Source of the DNA: Pocillopora verrucosa
Taxonomy: Eukaryota > Cnidaria > Anthozoa > Scleractinia > Pocilloporidae
DNA: 64,000 nucleotides
Direction of reading: 5' to 3'
NCBI RefSeq assembly: GCF_036669915.1
Contig: NC_089319.1
Span: 558,001-622,000, forward strand
Shown here: positions 1 through 11,955 of the stretch, one piece after another
How the letters are laid out: each line of letters begins with the position of its first letter
Numbering within the stretch: position 1 is the stretch's first letter
Translations under genes and position numbers: made by a program
The notes under the pieces: generated by a model
What the model saw: the letters and a program-made list of their open reading frames with translations, nothing else
Told to the model about the DNA's origin: nothing
The model's database searches: none

Positions 1-3000
1 TGGACGATTCACAAAAAATTTGTCAATAGATAACTTCTGCTGTTTCGCTAAAATTTGTAAGGTAAAGTTAAAATTGTAATTTAAGAACACTAAAAAGGCA
101 AATTTTAAAGCACAGTATGTATATGTTTGCAAGTACGTGATTGACATCAGCATTTGTTTTTTTGAATTGACCCCTTCATTTCCATGTAGTCTCTTGATGT
201 GTAAATAATAACATCAAACTAAAACTGAATTAATCATTTGTGGAAAAGATGGAAATTTAATGCGTAAGCTCCTGCACGCAATTTCTTAGCGTATATCTTT
301 GTAAAAGACGTTCTTTGTCGAACAATTGAATGTTATTAGAGATAAGACACTTTTACTGGCTCTAAATAATATGTTAAACGCTCACTGTGACCCAGCTATC
401 AGATACTTTTTGTAGTGCCCTCTAACATGAAAATTAAACGAAGTCAGTCGTTCCACCGTATCACGAATGCCTTATACCCCATTCACACCAAAGCTTACAC
501 ATGTTTTAAAGTTATTTTGCTAAACACAGTTTAATTTTTTTTTCATAGAAACTACTGAAGCTAATATTTCTTAATTAAAATGTAGCACATTGGAAACGGA
601 AGTTAGCAAGCACTTGAATCTTATGGAATATTAAGTTTTTCAGTTCTCTGTTATGATTTTCATTCAGTAACAACCAGTATGGTTAAACATGTTTTGCTGG
701 TGTGAATAAGGTATTAGCTCTAACAAAGAAGGACTGAAGCCTGAAAATTTAGTTTTTTAAATTTAAAAATACGGGATGAAGAATACTTTTAAAGAAAAAA
801 ATATTGCCTTCTCTGGGAGCAATATGACGAGCGCGTTAGAGGCTTTTTCAATTAGTTACCGTCAAAGAAATTACTTATATGTCAAGCTAAAATGGTATAT
901 GACCTTATCTTCCTGCTTATATTTATCAAAGCTCACAAGATAATTAACAACTAAACCTACCATGGACTTCGTAGCCGTTCTAACTGTCGTTTCATTGTAG
1001 GACCTAATCTTAAGGCGAGTTTCATTTTGCTCTCAAAGTCAACCGTTTAATAATTTAAAGGTTCTCAAGACGCCCTCTTAAGTGCTGCATATTAAAATTA
1101 ATGAGCACAAAACCCCTCAAATTTTTCATCCCTTTTTACGATTTTGAGATGACTGCACGAAATATCGAAAGGTAAAAATTCGATACACAACCTTGGTATC
1201 AGTTGGTTTATAGAAGAGAGTGAAGAAAAGTATGCAATTTGTCAAATTCCTTATCACCGATAACCCCGCCAGCCGATCAGGATCCTAATTTACAAATTGT
1301 ATATTGTGACATTTTGTAAAGCAAGCATTGACTAAAAGAGAATCCTGTACTGTTGATAAAGTAAAGAACAATTTCTAAAACAAAGTAGGTGCAAAAAGTC
1401 GCGCCGGGATATGCAAGTCAAAGAGACTCGGTTAATCCATAAACAAGCTTGTACTAACTAAATATAGGGTGGGCTTCATTTTCCAAACTATTCATTTTCA
1501 GGGAAATAAATTATTTAAAATGTGTATGATCAAGAATCCCACTCCTAAACATATTACAATCTATCGGTAGAATTTTTTCACCTTTAGGATGTACAGATGG
1601 ACTCTCCTGATTAGAACCTTGTCTTATGTGTTTTGTATTGTATATCTTAACAGAACTATGTCCCAATTTAGCCCGAGGCTGCATCTTCATCATTTCAAAT
1701 CATGCATGAGGCAGTACATATCATTATATCCAGAAATATTACCGCGGAATCTGTAAATTCAGTTATTGAAATTTATAAAAGGTCTCAATGGGGTGATGGC
1801 TTTTACAGCTAACGGTTAATATTTTGCCATTTTACAGATTTTACGGCTAACTTCAACATCATTCTATTGTTGTCGCCATAATTCTTTTTACGGTGAACTT
1901 TTTTTTTCGACTATCGGCTAAAATTTATCAATTTTTTGCCTGAGTTTTTTGGCCGTTTTACGGCAATCGGATAACCCATTGAGATCCTCTTAAAAACTTT
2001 GCATCTCTAGTTCTAAAATGTGTTTCACACACAAAGAAGTAAATTACATGAGATCGAAGCACAGTATTTACATATCATATTTGTGTAAAATCAATAGATG
2101 CTAACCTGGAACACATTCAGGTAACTGCTGAAAATTTTGGTGCATCAAGGAGTGTGGGCCCAATTTGAGATCTGACCCGTTATCAAGTCAAGTTACTGAA
2201 CTAATGACATGAAGGTTTCTTCTCGTTCTTATCCTCATTCTCTGTACCTTGGTCGTAATCAATTTAGTCTACTCAAATTCTTACTTTGGCCTCTTAACGT
2301 ATTCCGATTAGTCGAACTTCTGCATCGAAAGAGCGGAAGATGGCGATTTCAAGTCTAATCGAACAAATTACCTCCTCTTGGCGTGACATATCATGACCTA
2401 TCTGTTATGTTGTGCAACCAGAAGAAAAAAACTTTCCTTTCATAGGTTTCATTTGCTCTGAAAATATCACCGATAACGGCCAAAACAATCATCACTGAGG
2501 AGAAGAGTAGCAGATGAACCGAAAAAAAAGCGGTCATTGAAAAGTGAATTTAAAAACTCGACGAAACAAAAAGAGAGCGATATCCTTTTCTCGCGAAGAA
2601 CTAACATCGTTTAAAGTTATTACTAGCAGATGGCACATAATGGGTAAGAAAGAATAAAAAAAAGAATCGTATTAAACTATTTTCTCGGCTCCTTTGTAAC
2701 TATTTTGAGACTTTTTAGATCCACATACATCATTTTTGTAGAACACCGTACGCTTGTTTCTGACAGACCGAAAATTTCATCTCATAGTCGGAACACAATT
2801 TTTTTCTAGACAAAAATAAAGCGTATTTTTCGTAATTGATGCTCAGCTGCCAGAGTTTCTTAGCAAGAGACACCGTCACTTTAGCAATTAAGCTCTCATG
2901 AGGGCTTCTACATGACTGAAATGCTATATCTTGTCATGATGAAAACACATAGAAACTTTGGCTGCTTACCCTTAGATGGTTTTAAAGGGATTACTCCTGT

Positions 3001-4226
3001 AAAGAAAAAATACTTCAAAATTTTAACACTATTTTTGTTTTGTTTTGGATGGTAAAGTGCATACTGACAAGAAATGGGACAAAAGATTCTTGGCGGTGTC
3101 CAACCGAGAATTTTACAATCGTTATTCTTTTTAGAGATATTTGCACTAAAACAAACATTTTGGACTTGATTGCTATTATTATTATTGCGAAAATACAAAA
3201 CATAAGCAATACACTGACGTAATATTCTCTGACCGACAGCCTGAAATAGATTAATAAATATATCAACAGGATACCCAAAATTAATCAGCTTCGTGTTCGA
3301 AAGTCTCGACTTACCCAACTTTGGTCCCCGTTTACAGATTTCCATGAACATTTAATTTTTTTCAAATATTTCACGTGAAAACGCTCTTTCTAATGTTCTC
3401 CTTTGGAAATTTACACGGGAAATTGACACGCGGGCTGGCCAAAATTAACCCTTTGCGAATGCGTGGTTTGACGATTGACAACAGACAATGCATACTGTGC
3501 AGGTGGCTGGTAACGAGGCCCATAAAAAGCTTTACCAGTAAAACAGGACAGATGAGTTTGAGAGAGAGTAAAAAAGGATAGGATCTAATGGACGGAGAAA
3601 CCAGCAAAGAAAACAGTTGTCGTGATATTGTGATATTCTCGTATTTGCGATTAAATATACTACCTCGCTCTTTCCCAAAGAAACCTTGCTTTTAAGTTGT
3701 GAAATGTTATAACTCAAGTCTAGTAAAAAACAAACAGCTTTAATTTAACAGCTTGGAACCAATTTATTGATTTTTAACCAAACTGTAGTTTGAAACTATG
3801 AATTATCGTCTGATAAGGAGGAAAAACTAATAGCTTGTTTCTGTAATTCCTAGAAACAATTAACTCGTAACAATTCGTAATTAGCATTGTTTATGTCTAC
3901 TGACCTTCACAGTTGAAGACAGAACACTTGCGCTCTATAAATACTCAAGCACAACGTCCGAAATGCTCCGAAAAGAGCCGGAAAATGAACAAAATTTTTA
4001 GGTTTTGCAGAAAATAAATTCCCTAAGATCAAAGTGTATCCACGAAAAAACCTATTCCAGCAAATACTGATTGTTAATTCAAACTATGAACTCGAAAGCA
4101 AACCACTTTAAATCTAAAGCTTAGCGTACATCTTCAAACTCGATAAAAAATCAGAAGATTTTTCAAATTTGGGGTTTGAGAAAAGAATATTCGCTTCACT
4201 TTGAGGATTGTGTCGCCATGTCCATT
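1..4226. repeat. Diverged segmental duplicate A1, copy of 8934-14540
   Basis: No gene is recognised here. The stretch is colinear with 8934-11790 and 13896-14543: bases from about 20 match from about 8945 (gtcaatagataacttctgct in both), 2140-2240 match 10365-10445, 2700-3240 match 10920-11770, and 3560-4226 match 13905-14543. Copy A2 carries extra insertions (the element at 11421-11698 and the Crypton ORF) that A1 lacks. A1 has its own extra piece at about 1570-2100, including a MITE-like element. ORFs here are short and show no recognisable domain. Confidence 0.8.
1781..1986. mobile_element. Candidate MITE with imperfect terminal inverted repeats
   Basis: The left end reads GGTCTCAATGGGGTGATGG and the right end, reverse-complemented, reads GGATCTCAATGGGTTATCC, so about 14-16 terminal bases are inverted repeats. 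The roughly 206-bp interior is T-rich with repeated ttttacgg motifs and has no ORF. Flanks (ttataaaa left, tcttaaaaa right) could be a decayed target duplication. The element lies in a piece missing from the sister copy near 10330. Confidence 0.5.
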
Positions 4227-4520
4227 TCACTGAAGAAATGTGATGATCACTTTATCATGTTCATCGCAATTAGAACAGCATTTGTTTAGTTGATTTGTCC
4301 CAAATGTCAAAAGACCCTCCCCCTCCCCCACAGGGAAAAGCTTTATTCCCACCTCCATTTCCTCCAGAGTAACCACCACCGCCCCAGCTCCGTTATCGCC
4401 TCGACGAAAACCAACGCCACCTCCGAATCCACCCAAATACTCTCCACCCTCTCCTCCCTGAAATTATCCTTATCTCCTCCTCCTTGTCCTCCACCACTAA
4501 CAGTCTTTCCATAACAGATG
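4227..4520 (-). pseudogene. G0: relic of a glycine-rich-domain terminal exon
   Basis: This is a copy of the last coding exon of the glycine-rich family (compare 14544-14860). It keeps the terminal stop (TGA, complement of 4227-4229) and the family ending VIITFLQ preceded by a two-cysteine CC motif. The first part of the exon, encoding the GGGGFF segment and the splice acceptor, is missing beyond about 4520, where similarity to G2 stops abruptly. Two small indels put the middle of the exon in another frame. No partner exon for the first half of the domain is seen upstream. It is a dead duplicate of the G2 3' exon, carried in duplication A1. Confidence 0.75.
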
Positions 4521-5873
4521 AGTTCTTCCTCGTCGTTGTTTATTAGGTGTATCCTGTCAAGGGAATATCACTGCGGTTTCCTCGCTTTTTGAGAATCCGA
4601 GATAATAAGAAACCTGAACAAGCCACGGACAGAGTTCATAGGTTAAAAACAATTTTTTTAAGGAGCGATGTTTACCATTTGGCACGAGAGTGGGTGAAAC
4701 ATAAATATACCCTCCGGCGAAGTTATAAACAATTCTGAGCCAGTTTAGGGTTTTCGGTGCGAAGCTCTACAAACTTACCTTCAATGAGCCTTTTAGTTCT
4801 TTGAATCAGTTTCTGAGTTCATATTTTGCAGGTTTCGTGTATGATTGTAAGTTCCGTTACTCGTCCCTAATCACAGAAAGTTGTTTCGGAATGCCTTTTG
4901 TTTCCCTTAAATCTAGGTTACGGAAATGTACAGAAGTCAAGAAATTGTAAAGAATAACGCAAATCCTCCACCAACTACGGACGCCTCCGATAACTTCTAT
5001 TGATGCAAGAAATAATTCCTTTCCGTATCCTGTGGAAAAAGAGGAGTTGGCGTCTCTTGAATGCCCAGGAAAGTGATTTACTTGCAATCGCCAAAGGCAT
5101 CGCATCTTAAGTTCAAAGTAAGCGTTTATTTGGACGCAATGGTAATAGGACGAGTTGAATTTTCAATCAAGATGTGTTATCAGCTACTGCTCTGACCTTT
5201 CACACCCTTTATCTCACGAGAGTGGTCAGATTTTAATTTCCTCTAACATTTATAAGACACTGTGTAGCATATAGGTAATGAAAATTAAGCCAAATCAAGC
5301 TGCTGCGCGCGGAGGGACTAAGCGGAACACCATACCTAGGTAAATATGATAACCATGCACGGTGGTCGGAAGGTGATAAAGCCGAACCGTCTCTCGTTTA
5401 CTAGGTTTAAATGAACGCCACAACCTGAAGGAAGTTCGGATAAAATGATGGGAAGTAAAAATGGACCAACTTGAGATCTGGGGCCTGCCTATCGTAATTA
5501 AATGTAGAACGCCTAACAACTGGGTATTACAAAATCTCACTTCCGTGTTAATGCAGTCCACATCTATATTTGACAATCCACTCGAATACAAATACAACTA
5601 GATGTAATAAGTGAGAGTTATATTAGGGGAACAATCCCAAGAATACACTGCCATAGAGAAGCTGAAATTTTGTGAAAGTTTCATTAAGCTGCACTTAGCA
5701 ATGGATAATTTTAGTGCTTTCTGCCGATCTGCAAGTAAATAGATTTCGTCTGAGAATTCCTCGTCTATACTAATATCACGATATAACAGAAGCCGTAATT
5801 TGTCATGATATTGAGAATTATAAGATTGTGTGAAATACCACAATTATGTTTTGTTTAAAAATTGTTGCATTGA
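4521..5873. other. Intergenic, nothing recognised
   Basis: The stretch lies between the G0 relic and the 3' end of G1. ORFs of up to 100 codons are present but none shows a domain, splice context or paralogue elsewhere in the window. It presumably includes the 3' UTR of G1. Confidence 0.5.
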
Positions 5874-8388
5874 TCACTCGATCAAGGTGATAGTCACTCT
5901 ACCATTTCCAGCCGTATTATGACAACATTCATTTTCCTGATTTGTTCCACTGTTAAAAGATCCTCCTCCTCCACCACAAGAGGGATCTTCATTAGTACCT
6001 CCAGCTCCCCCAGAGTAACCTCCACCGCCGCCAGCTCCCCCAGAGTAAGCTGGATTACTGCCGCCACCTCCGAACCCACCGTTATACGTTCCACCCTTTC
6101 CACCGTTCAGAAATCCCTTGCCACCTTTACCTCCTCCTCCCCCATTACCGTAAAAGCCGCCGCCGCCGCCACCTAAAGCGAAAAAGAAAATGTCCAGAGA
6201 TCTCTTTAATTGTACCGGAGTGCATCTATATAAAGGTCGGGAGAATACCTATTTTCTTCTATTAATAACTTAGTACTATGTTTTTCTATGCTCTGCCTTA
6301 AGGAATACGAAAGTCGAATCCTTGCTTAAAAAAAAAAAAGGTCTGTATGATTCCCGGAATGCTTTTGCTGTGTCACCCAATTAATCAACAACCTTGATAA
6401 CTGTACAAATGTCTACCTTGTTAACGCTTATGACCTAATGTGTATTCGTAGACTTGGTGGCTTGAAAGTAATGTAACACGGGCGCAAGTGAAGTTAGAAT
6501 TTAAGTGAACGAGCTACATTCAAGTGAACTAAGATTCTGCAAAGTTTTCGACTTTTTGAAGTGTGTGCTTCTGATGAATGAGCCCCAATGATTGCCATAA
6601 ATATGGGTTTTTTAACTCGTGTGAAATTTTTTCCTATCATCTCACAGTACCCCTGGTTTGAAAATGATTGGGTAAATTTCATTTTACTAACCTGGCCTAT
6701 TACCGGCGCTACCTCCTCCATTTCCGCCAGTTCCTCCTGAACCCAATGGCGAGGAGTACCCTGCATTCCCTGTGGTGCTTAGGGATGCATCACATCCTGA
6801 ATGTTGTTCTGACATGTTTTTAATTCCCCCACCACCTCCAGCTATGATTAAAGGCGTATTGGTTCCTCTCACCACAAATGTACCTCCCCCGCCTCCTGTA
6901 GTTGTTTTGGAGTTAGGCCCTCTTTTTCCTTTATGTCCAACAAGTATACGGATGATCTCATCTTTGGTCAAAATAAAGTTTCCGGTCAACTTGGCTCCTC
7001 TTCCTCCGTTCTGGACGACACTGTTCTTACCGTACCAACCTGCACCTCCTATTGCTTCTATTCTATATTCTCCAGTGTATGGCACAGTCCACAATTGAAT
7101 ACCGCTGGCCACGGTAGTTTGTCCGTCATGATCTTGCCCTGCATAGTGACTGCCAATTGAGCTTGGACCACCAGCTGCAGTCGAACCAAGGTTTGTAAAG
7201 ACAGCTTTAAACTCTGGTTCAGGGTGGATAGACAAAACATGAGTGAAGTGTTATTGTTGTAGGCCATGTAGCTGCCTAACTGATAGCAAACATACCTTTG
7301 GCGCACTCCGAAATTCATGGAAGTGTGTGGTAATCTTTTCGCGCCTTGTTTGAAAAAATAGTGGAAAGAGTTGTCACACAACTGCACCCTTACCTATGCA
7401 GCTGTTTCTTCCGTCCCCGGCAAATCCTACTTTGCAGAAGCAATTGTAGGAACCCTCAGTGTTGTTACACGTGGCGTCAGCATGGCATCCATGTAGACCT
7501 TTCTTGCATTCGTTGACATCTACGATAAGCATGATGATACTATCAGTTAGCCTCCGTTTTCATGATTGATAGCAAAAAATTGAGCCTTGAATTTACCTTG
7601 CTCACAGAAGTTTCCAGTCCACCCGGATGAGTTACAGGCACACGTGTAGTTCACGTGATGGTTTATGCACCTGGCATTGTTTTGGCACTGGTGTTGAATG
7701 CAGTAATCTGCGACTGGATGGGAAAAAATCTCTAAATGACACTTCCTCACGCATAATCAAAGTCATCATGAAATATTTGTCTTCCTAACCTTCTGTTTTC
7801 ATGTCACAGTGAGCTAGAATAGAGTTCCCGGACCTGGTGGAATCCAACCAGTATGTACCGCCGACTGATTGTCCTCCTTCACTCGCCTTAATCTCTCGGC
7901 ACGAATAGGCAGGCAGCTCAGGAATAGAGCCGAGAGGGACTGGAATTGAAGAAAGTATGAGAAACAATGATGAGTACCACTTTAGATCCTTGAACGAGGT
8001 ACTAATTTGAACTTTGAATAAAAATAAATTATTTCTAGTGTAAAGTTCTATTACTTCGTTTTGAGTTTCTCGACATGTAGTATCTGTCTTTGTCTTTGAC
8101 AAAGTCCTCAGGTCTGGCCTCTTTGGTCCGGTTGTTTAACTCGCACTTTGAATTCAGTATAACGATGTTATAGCTTTGACATCTGAAATCAGCGTGACAA
8201 GCTTCCCTGCATTCCAGCGCGACGGTGCCGGCTCGGCTCTCAATCGTCATATAGGTGTGGCCCCTGAGCATCTTTTGAAAAATGGAGTGAATGCCTGCTC
8301 CACACTGGTGGCTGGTAATGCTCTGGAACATTTGAGTCATGAAAAGCACGGTAAAGAGTGAAGGCTTTCCAGCGGCCTTTCGTAACAT
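5874..8388 (-). CDS. G1: secreted PAN, fibrinogen-like, EGF, EGF, ALK/LTK-type glycine-rich protein
   Basis: Six coding exons (transcribed right to left): 8055-8388, 7790-7939, 7597-7707, 7394-7519, 6692-7213 and 5874-6172. They total 1542 nt, or 513 codons plus stop, and every junction is phase 1 with GT-AG borders. The first exon gives a hydrophobic leader and a PAN/Apple domain (motifs [30 protein letters not shown]). Exon 2 is a 50-residue fibrinogen-like start ([20 protein letters not shown]). Exon 3 is a plain EGF, exon 4 a calcium-binding EGF ([15 protein letters not shown]). Exons 5-6 form the glycine-rich domain: [45 protein letters not shown], then a second glycine half ending NECC and a stop. 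The order resembles ALK/LTK extracellular glycine-rich domains, but there is no transmembrane or kinase part, so a secreted protein is inferred. It is the most divergent family member and has no visible lesion. A second in-frame ATG 16 codons downstream would still leave a leader. Confidence 0.88.
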
Positions 8389-8933
8389 TTTGTTATTCTG
8401 TCATCTACAAACACAAGCATCACATTCTCACTGACAGATGCTGAAGATATGGAGTGGACTCTGATAAAAGCTTAAGAAGGAGGAGACAATTAAAAAAAAC
8501 TGAATATAAGTAAGAGAGAAATTATAATGAAAAATGTCATGCTTCTCTAGAAACCCATCAACTCTTCGAGCATCGACCTTACGAGCCTTTCTTTTTGGAT
8601 TTTTGGCAGAACAAATTTTTGAAACTTGAAATTGCTCACAGCTTTCTTCAAGCTTCGGAAAACTGATCGCATCTAAGTAATGTCTTCTCACAACTATCCT
8701 TGCATATTTTTGCCCCAAATGGACAGATGGAGGCTATTGTCGATTTACACCTGTTTGGTCTTGCCTGTGTGATGGTAAATGTTTTAGATTTTGTTGACGT
8801 TAAGTTTAAATATAGTAGTTGTCCCTGCATATAAACATTGTTTGGCGATCTAACTATGAATTTTAATTTAAAAACTGCTAAAATCTCTCTAAACAACTTG
8901 ATTTCTTGAAACTTCATGACACGCTAAACCACG
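8389..8933. other. 5' flank of G1, nothing recognised
   Basis: Upstream of the G1 start codon. No conserved leader like that of G2, G4 and G6 is present and no promoter motif can be called. The start of segmental copy A2 at about 8934 marks the other edge. Confidence 0.5.
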
Positions 8934-11790
8934 ATTGACGAAACATTTGTCAATAGATAACTTCTGCTGTTTAGCTAAAATTTGTGTGGTAGTTACAATT
9001 CCAATTTTAGAACATGAAAAAGGCAAATTTTAAAGCACATTATGTAAATGTTTACAAATACGTGATTGATATTAGCATTTGAATTTTGAATTGACTCCTT
9101 CGTGTCCGTGTGGTCTCTTGAGGTGTGAATAACATCAAAGTAAAACTGAATTAATAATTTATATAGATGGAAATTTAATGCACATAAGCTCCTGAACGCA
9201 ATTTCTCACCGTATATCTATGTAAAAGACGTTCTTTGTCGAAAAACTGGATGCTATTGGAGATAAGACACTTTTCCTGGCTCTAAATAATATGTTAAACG
9301 CTCACTGTGATCCAGCTATCAGATACTTTTTGTATTGCCCCCTCAAGTCGCGCGGGGAATAACATGAAAATTAAACAAAGTCAGTCGTTCCACCGTTTCC
9401 TCTAACAAAGGAGGACAGAAGTCTGAAAATTTAGCTTTTCAAAATTAAAAACACGGAATGAAGAATACTTCTATGATAAAAAATATTTCCTTCTCTGGGA
9501 GCAATATGAAGAGCGCGTCAGAAGCTTCTTCAATTAGTTACCGTTAAATAAATCTCCTATAACTATGCGTTAAGCTAAAACGGAATATGACCTTATCTTC
9601 CTACTTAGGTTTATCAAAGCTCACATGGTTATTAACAACTAATCCTACCGTCGACTGCGCAGTCATTCTGATTCTCGTTTCGTCATAAGACCTAATCTGA
9701 AGGCGTTTCATTTTTTTTTCTCTTAGTCATTCAATGGATCGGTTAGGTTTGCAAACTAATCGTTTAATAATTTAAAGATTTTCAAGACGACATCTTAAGT
9801 GCTGCAGATTAAAATTAATGAGCACAAAACCCTCAAATTTCTCATCTCTTTATACGAATTTCAGATGACTGCACGAAATATCTAAAAGTAAAAATCCGAT
9901 GCACAACCGTGGTAGCAATTGGTTTGTAGAAGAGAGTGGAGAAAAGTACGCAATTTGTCAAATTCCTCATCACCGGTACCCCGCTAACTGATCAGAATCA
10001 TAGTTTACAAAATGCCTATTGCGAGATTTCGTAATGTCTTTAGGAAACAAGCAAATCGATTTAAAGAGAATTCTGTTCAGCTGGTAAAGTAAAGAGAAAT
10101 TTTCAAAACAAAGTAGATGCGAAAAGTCGCGCCGGGACATGAGAGTCAAACAGATTCGGTTATTCCGCAACCAGGCGTGTACTAGCTAAATCGATGGTGG
10201 CTTCATTTTCCACACTATTCATTTTCAGGGAAATAAATTATTAATAATGTGTATCATCGAGAATCCCAGTCTGTTTGCTTAAGATTGTGCTGTTTTGGAG
10301 CGGCTCTTAAACATACTACAATCTATCGGTAGCCTAGCACACGTTCAAGTAAGAGCCGGAAATTCTGGCGCATCAAGAAGTTTGGGCCCAATTTGAGATC
10401 TAACTCGTTTTCAAATCAAGTTACTGAACTAATGACATCAAAGTTTCGTCTCGTTCTCATCCTTATTCTCTGTACCTTGGCCGTAATCAATTTAGTCTAC
10501 TCAAATTCTGACTTTGGCTTCTTGACGTATTCCGATTAGTCGAACTTCTCCATCCAAAGAGCGGGAGATGGCGATTTCAAGTCTAAACGAACAGATTAAT
10601 TCCTCTTGGCGTGACATATCATGATCTGTTATGTTGTGCAACCGGTAGAAAAAAATTTGTTTTCTTAAAGTTTCATTTGCTTTGAAAATATTACCAATGA
10701 AGGCCAAAACAATCGCCACCGAGGAGAACAGTAGCAGATGGACCGAAAAAAAAAGCAGTCATTGAAAAATTAAATTAAAAACTTGAAAAAAACAACAAGA
10801 GAGCGATATCTTTTTCTCGCGGAAAACCAGCATCGTATAAAGTAATTACTGGCAGATAGCAAATAATGGGGAAAAAAGAATAAAAAAAAACAGAATCGTA
10901 TTAAACTATTTTCTCGGCTCCTTTGTAACTATTTTGAGACTTTTGAGATCCACACACATTATTTATGTAGGTCATCATATGCTTGTTTCTGACAGACCGA
11001 AAATTTCATCTCATAGTCGGAACACAATTTTTTGAGACAAAAGTAATAAACGTATTTTTCGTAATTGATGTTCAGCTGTTAGAGCTTCTTAGCAAAAGAC
11101 ACCGTTTTTTAACATTTAGTCGTCATGAGGGCTTCTACATTACTGAAATGCTACGTAATTGCATGATACAAACACAGAAAAACTTTGGCTGCTAACCCTT
11201 AGTTGGTTTTAAACGGATTACTCCTTTCGAAGAAGATATTTCAAAATTTTAACCTCATTTTTCTTTGTCTTGGATGGTAAACTGCATACTGAGAATAAAT
11301 GGGACAAAAGATTCTTGGCCGTGTCCCACCGAGAATTTCACAATCGTTTTTCTTTTTCTTAGAGATATTTGCACTAAAACAACCATTTTGGACTTAGTTG
11401 CTATGCACAGCAATGATAATAGCGGAGCTCGCAGAGCGTAGCCCCATAATTATACAAAATAGTAGTAACCCATCGGGCTGAAAAAATTTGGTTGTACGAC
11501 CGTACGACCGTACAAGATGCTACTTTTAACATGCGTGGTCAACTGTACCGCGGGCACACCAACGCTTCGGCTTTGTTCAGTAGTCCAGTGGTCAGTGCAC
11601 TGGGCTCTGAGTTGGACGACCCGGGTTCCAGTCCTGGCCGGGGCAAGGAGTTGTGCCCTTGAGACGAGTGGGCGGGAAAAAAAAATGCGAGCTCCGCTTT
11701 TAGGCTTGGCTAAATCTACATATTACGAAACATAAGCAATACTAGACATAATACTCTCTGACCGACAGCCTGAAATTAATAAATAAATAA
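8934..11790. repeat. Segmental duplicate A2, copy of 1-3255
   Basis: Colinear with the first 3.2 kb of the window: shared blocks include the region around 8945 with 20, 9290-9400 with 365-440, 9960-10130 with 1250-1410, and 10920-11400 with 2700-3170. No gene is recognised in the copied part. The copy is interrupted at about 11406-11725 by an inserted element absent from the sister site near 3175. It ends where the Crypton-bearing segment begins. Confidence 0.8.
11421..11698 (+). mobile_element. Short element with 12-bp inverted ends and internal tRNA-like promoter (SINE/MITE composite)
   Basis: The ends are perfect inverted repeats, AGCGGAGCTCGC (11421-11432) and GCGAGCTCCGCT (11687-11698). 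Inside lie an A-box-like TAGTCCAGTGG (about 11581) and a B-box-like GGTTCCAGTCC (about 11625), spaced as in RNA polymerase III tRNA promoters, followed by an A run. The sister copy at about 3175 lacks the whole piece, so it is an insertion, although the inserted tract is slightly longer than the repeat-bounded part (about 11406-11725). No clean target duplication was found. It could be a SINE nested in a MITE or a single chimeric family. Confidence 0.65.
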
Positions 11791-11955
11791 CATAGAGGGC
11801 AAAATTACCGAATGCTGATTGGTCAATAAAGAGGGTATTTTGTTCTTAGTTTTGCTTGTGAAGAGGGCAAAATTACTCGCTCACGATCGGTCCTCAGGTT
11901 GCCTGGCAACAGCTTATGCTATCGAGTAGTTGTTGCCAAAAAATTCTTTGTAACA

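Noticed and set aside
4290-4514. Plus-strand proline/serine-rich ORFs opposite each glycine-rich exon (also 5919-6176, 6772-7098, 22489-22818, 33271-33555, 60880-61089)
   Set aside because: They are antisense shadows of the glycine codons (CCN for GGN). They recur only where a glycine-rich exon lies on the minus strand and have no gene context.
11581-11652. A genuine tRNA gene
   Set aside because: A and B boxes are present, but no full cloverleaf with paired acceptor stem could be drawn, and the piece lies in an inserted element. SINE-type promoter is the better reading.
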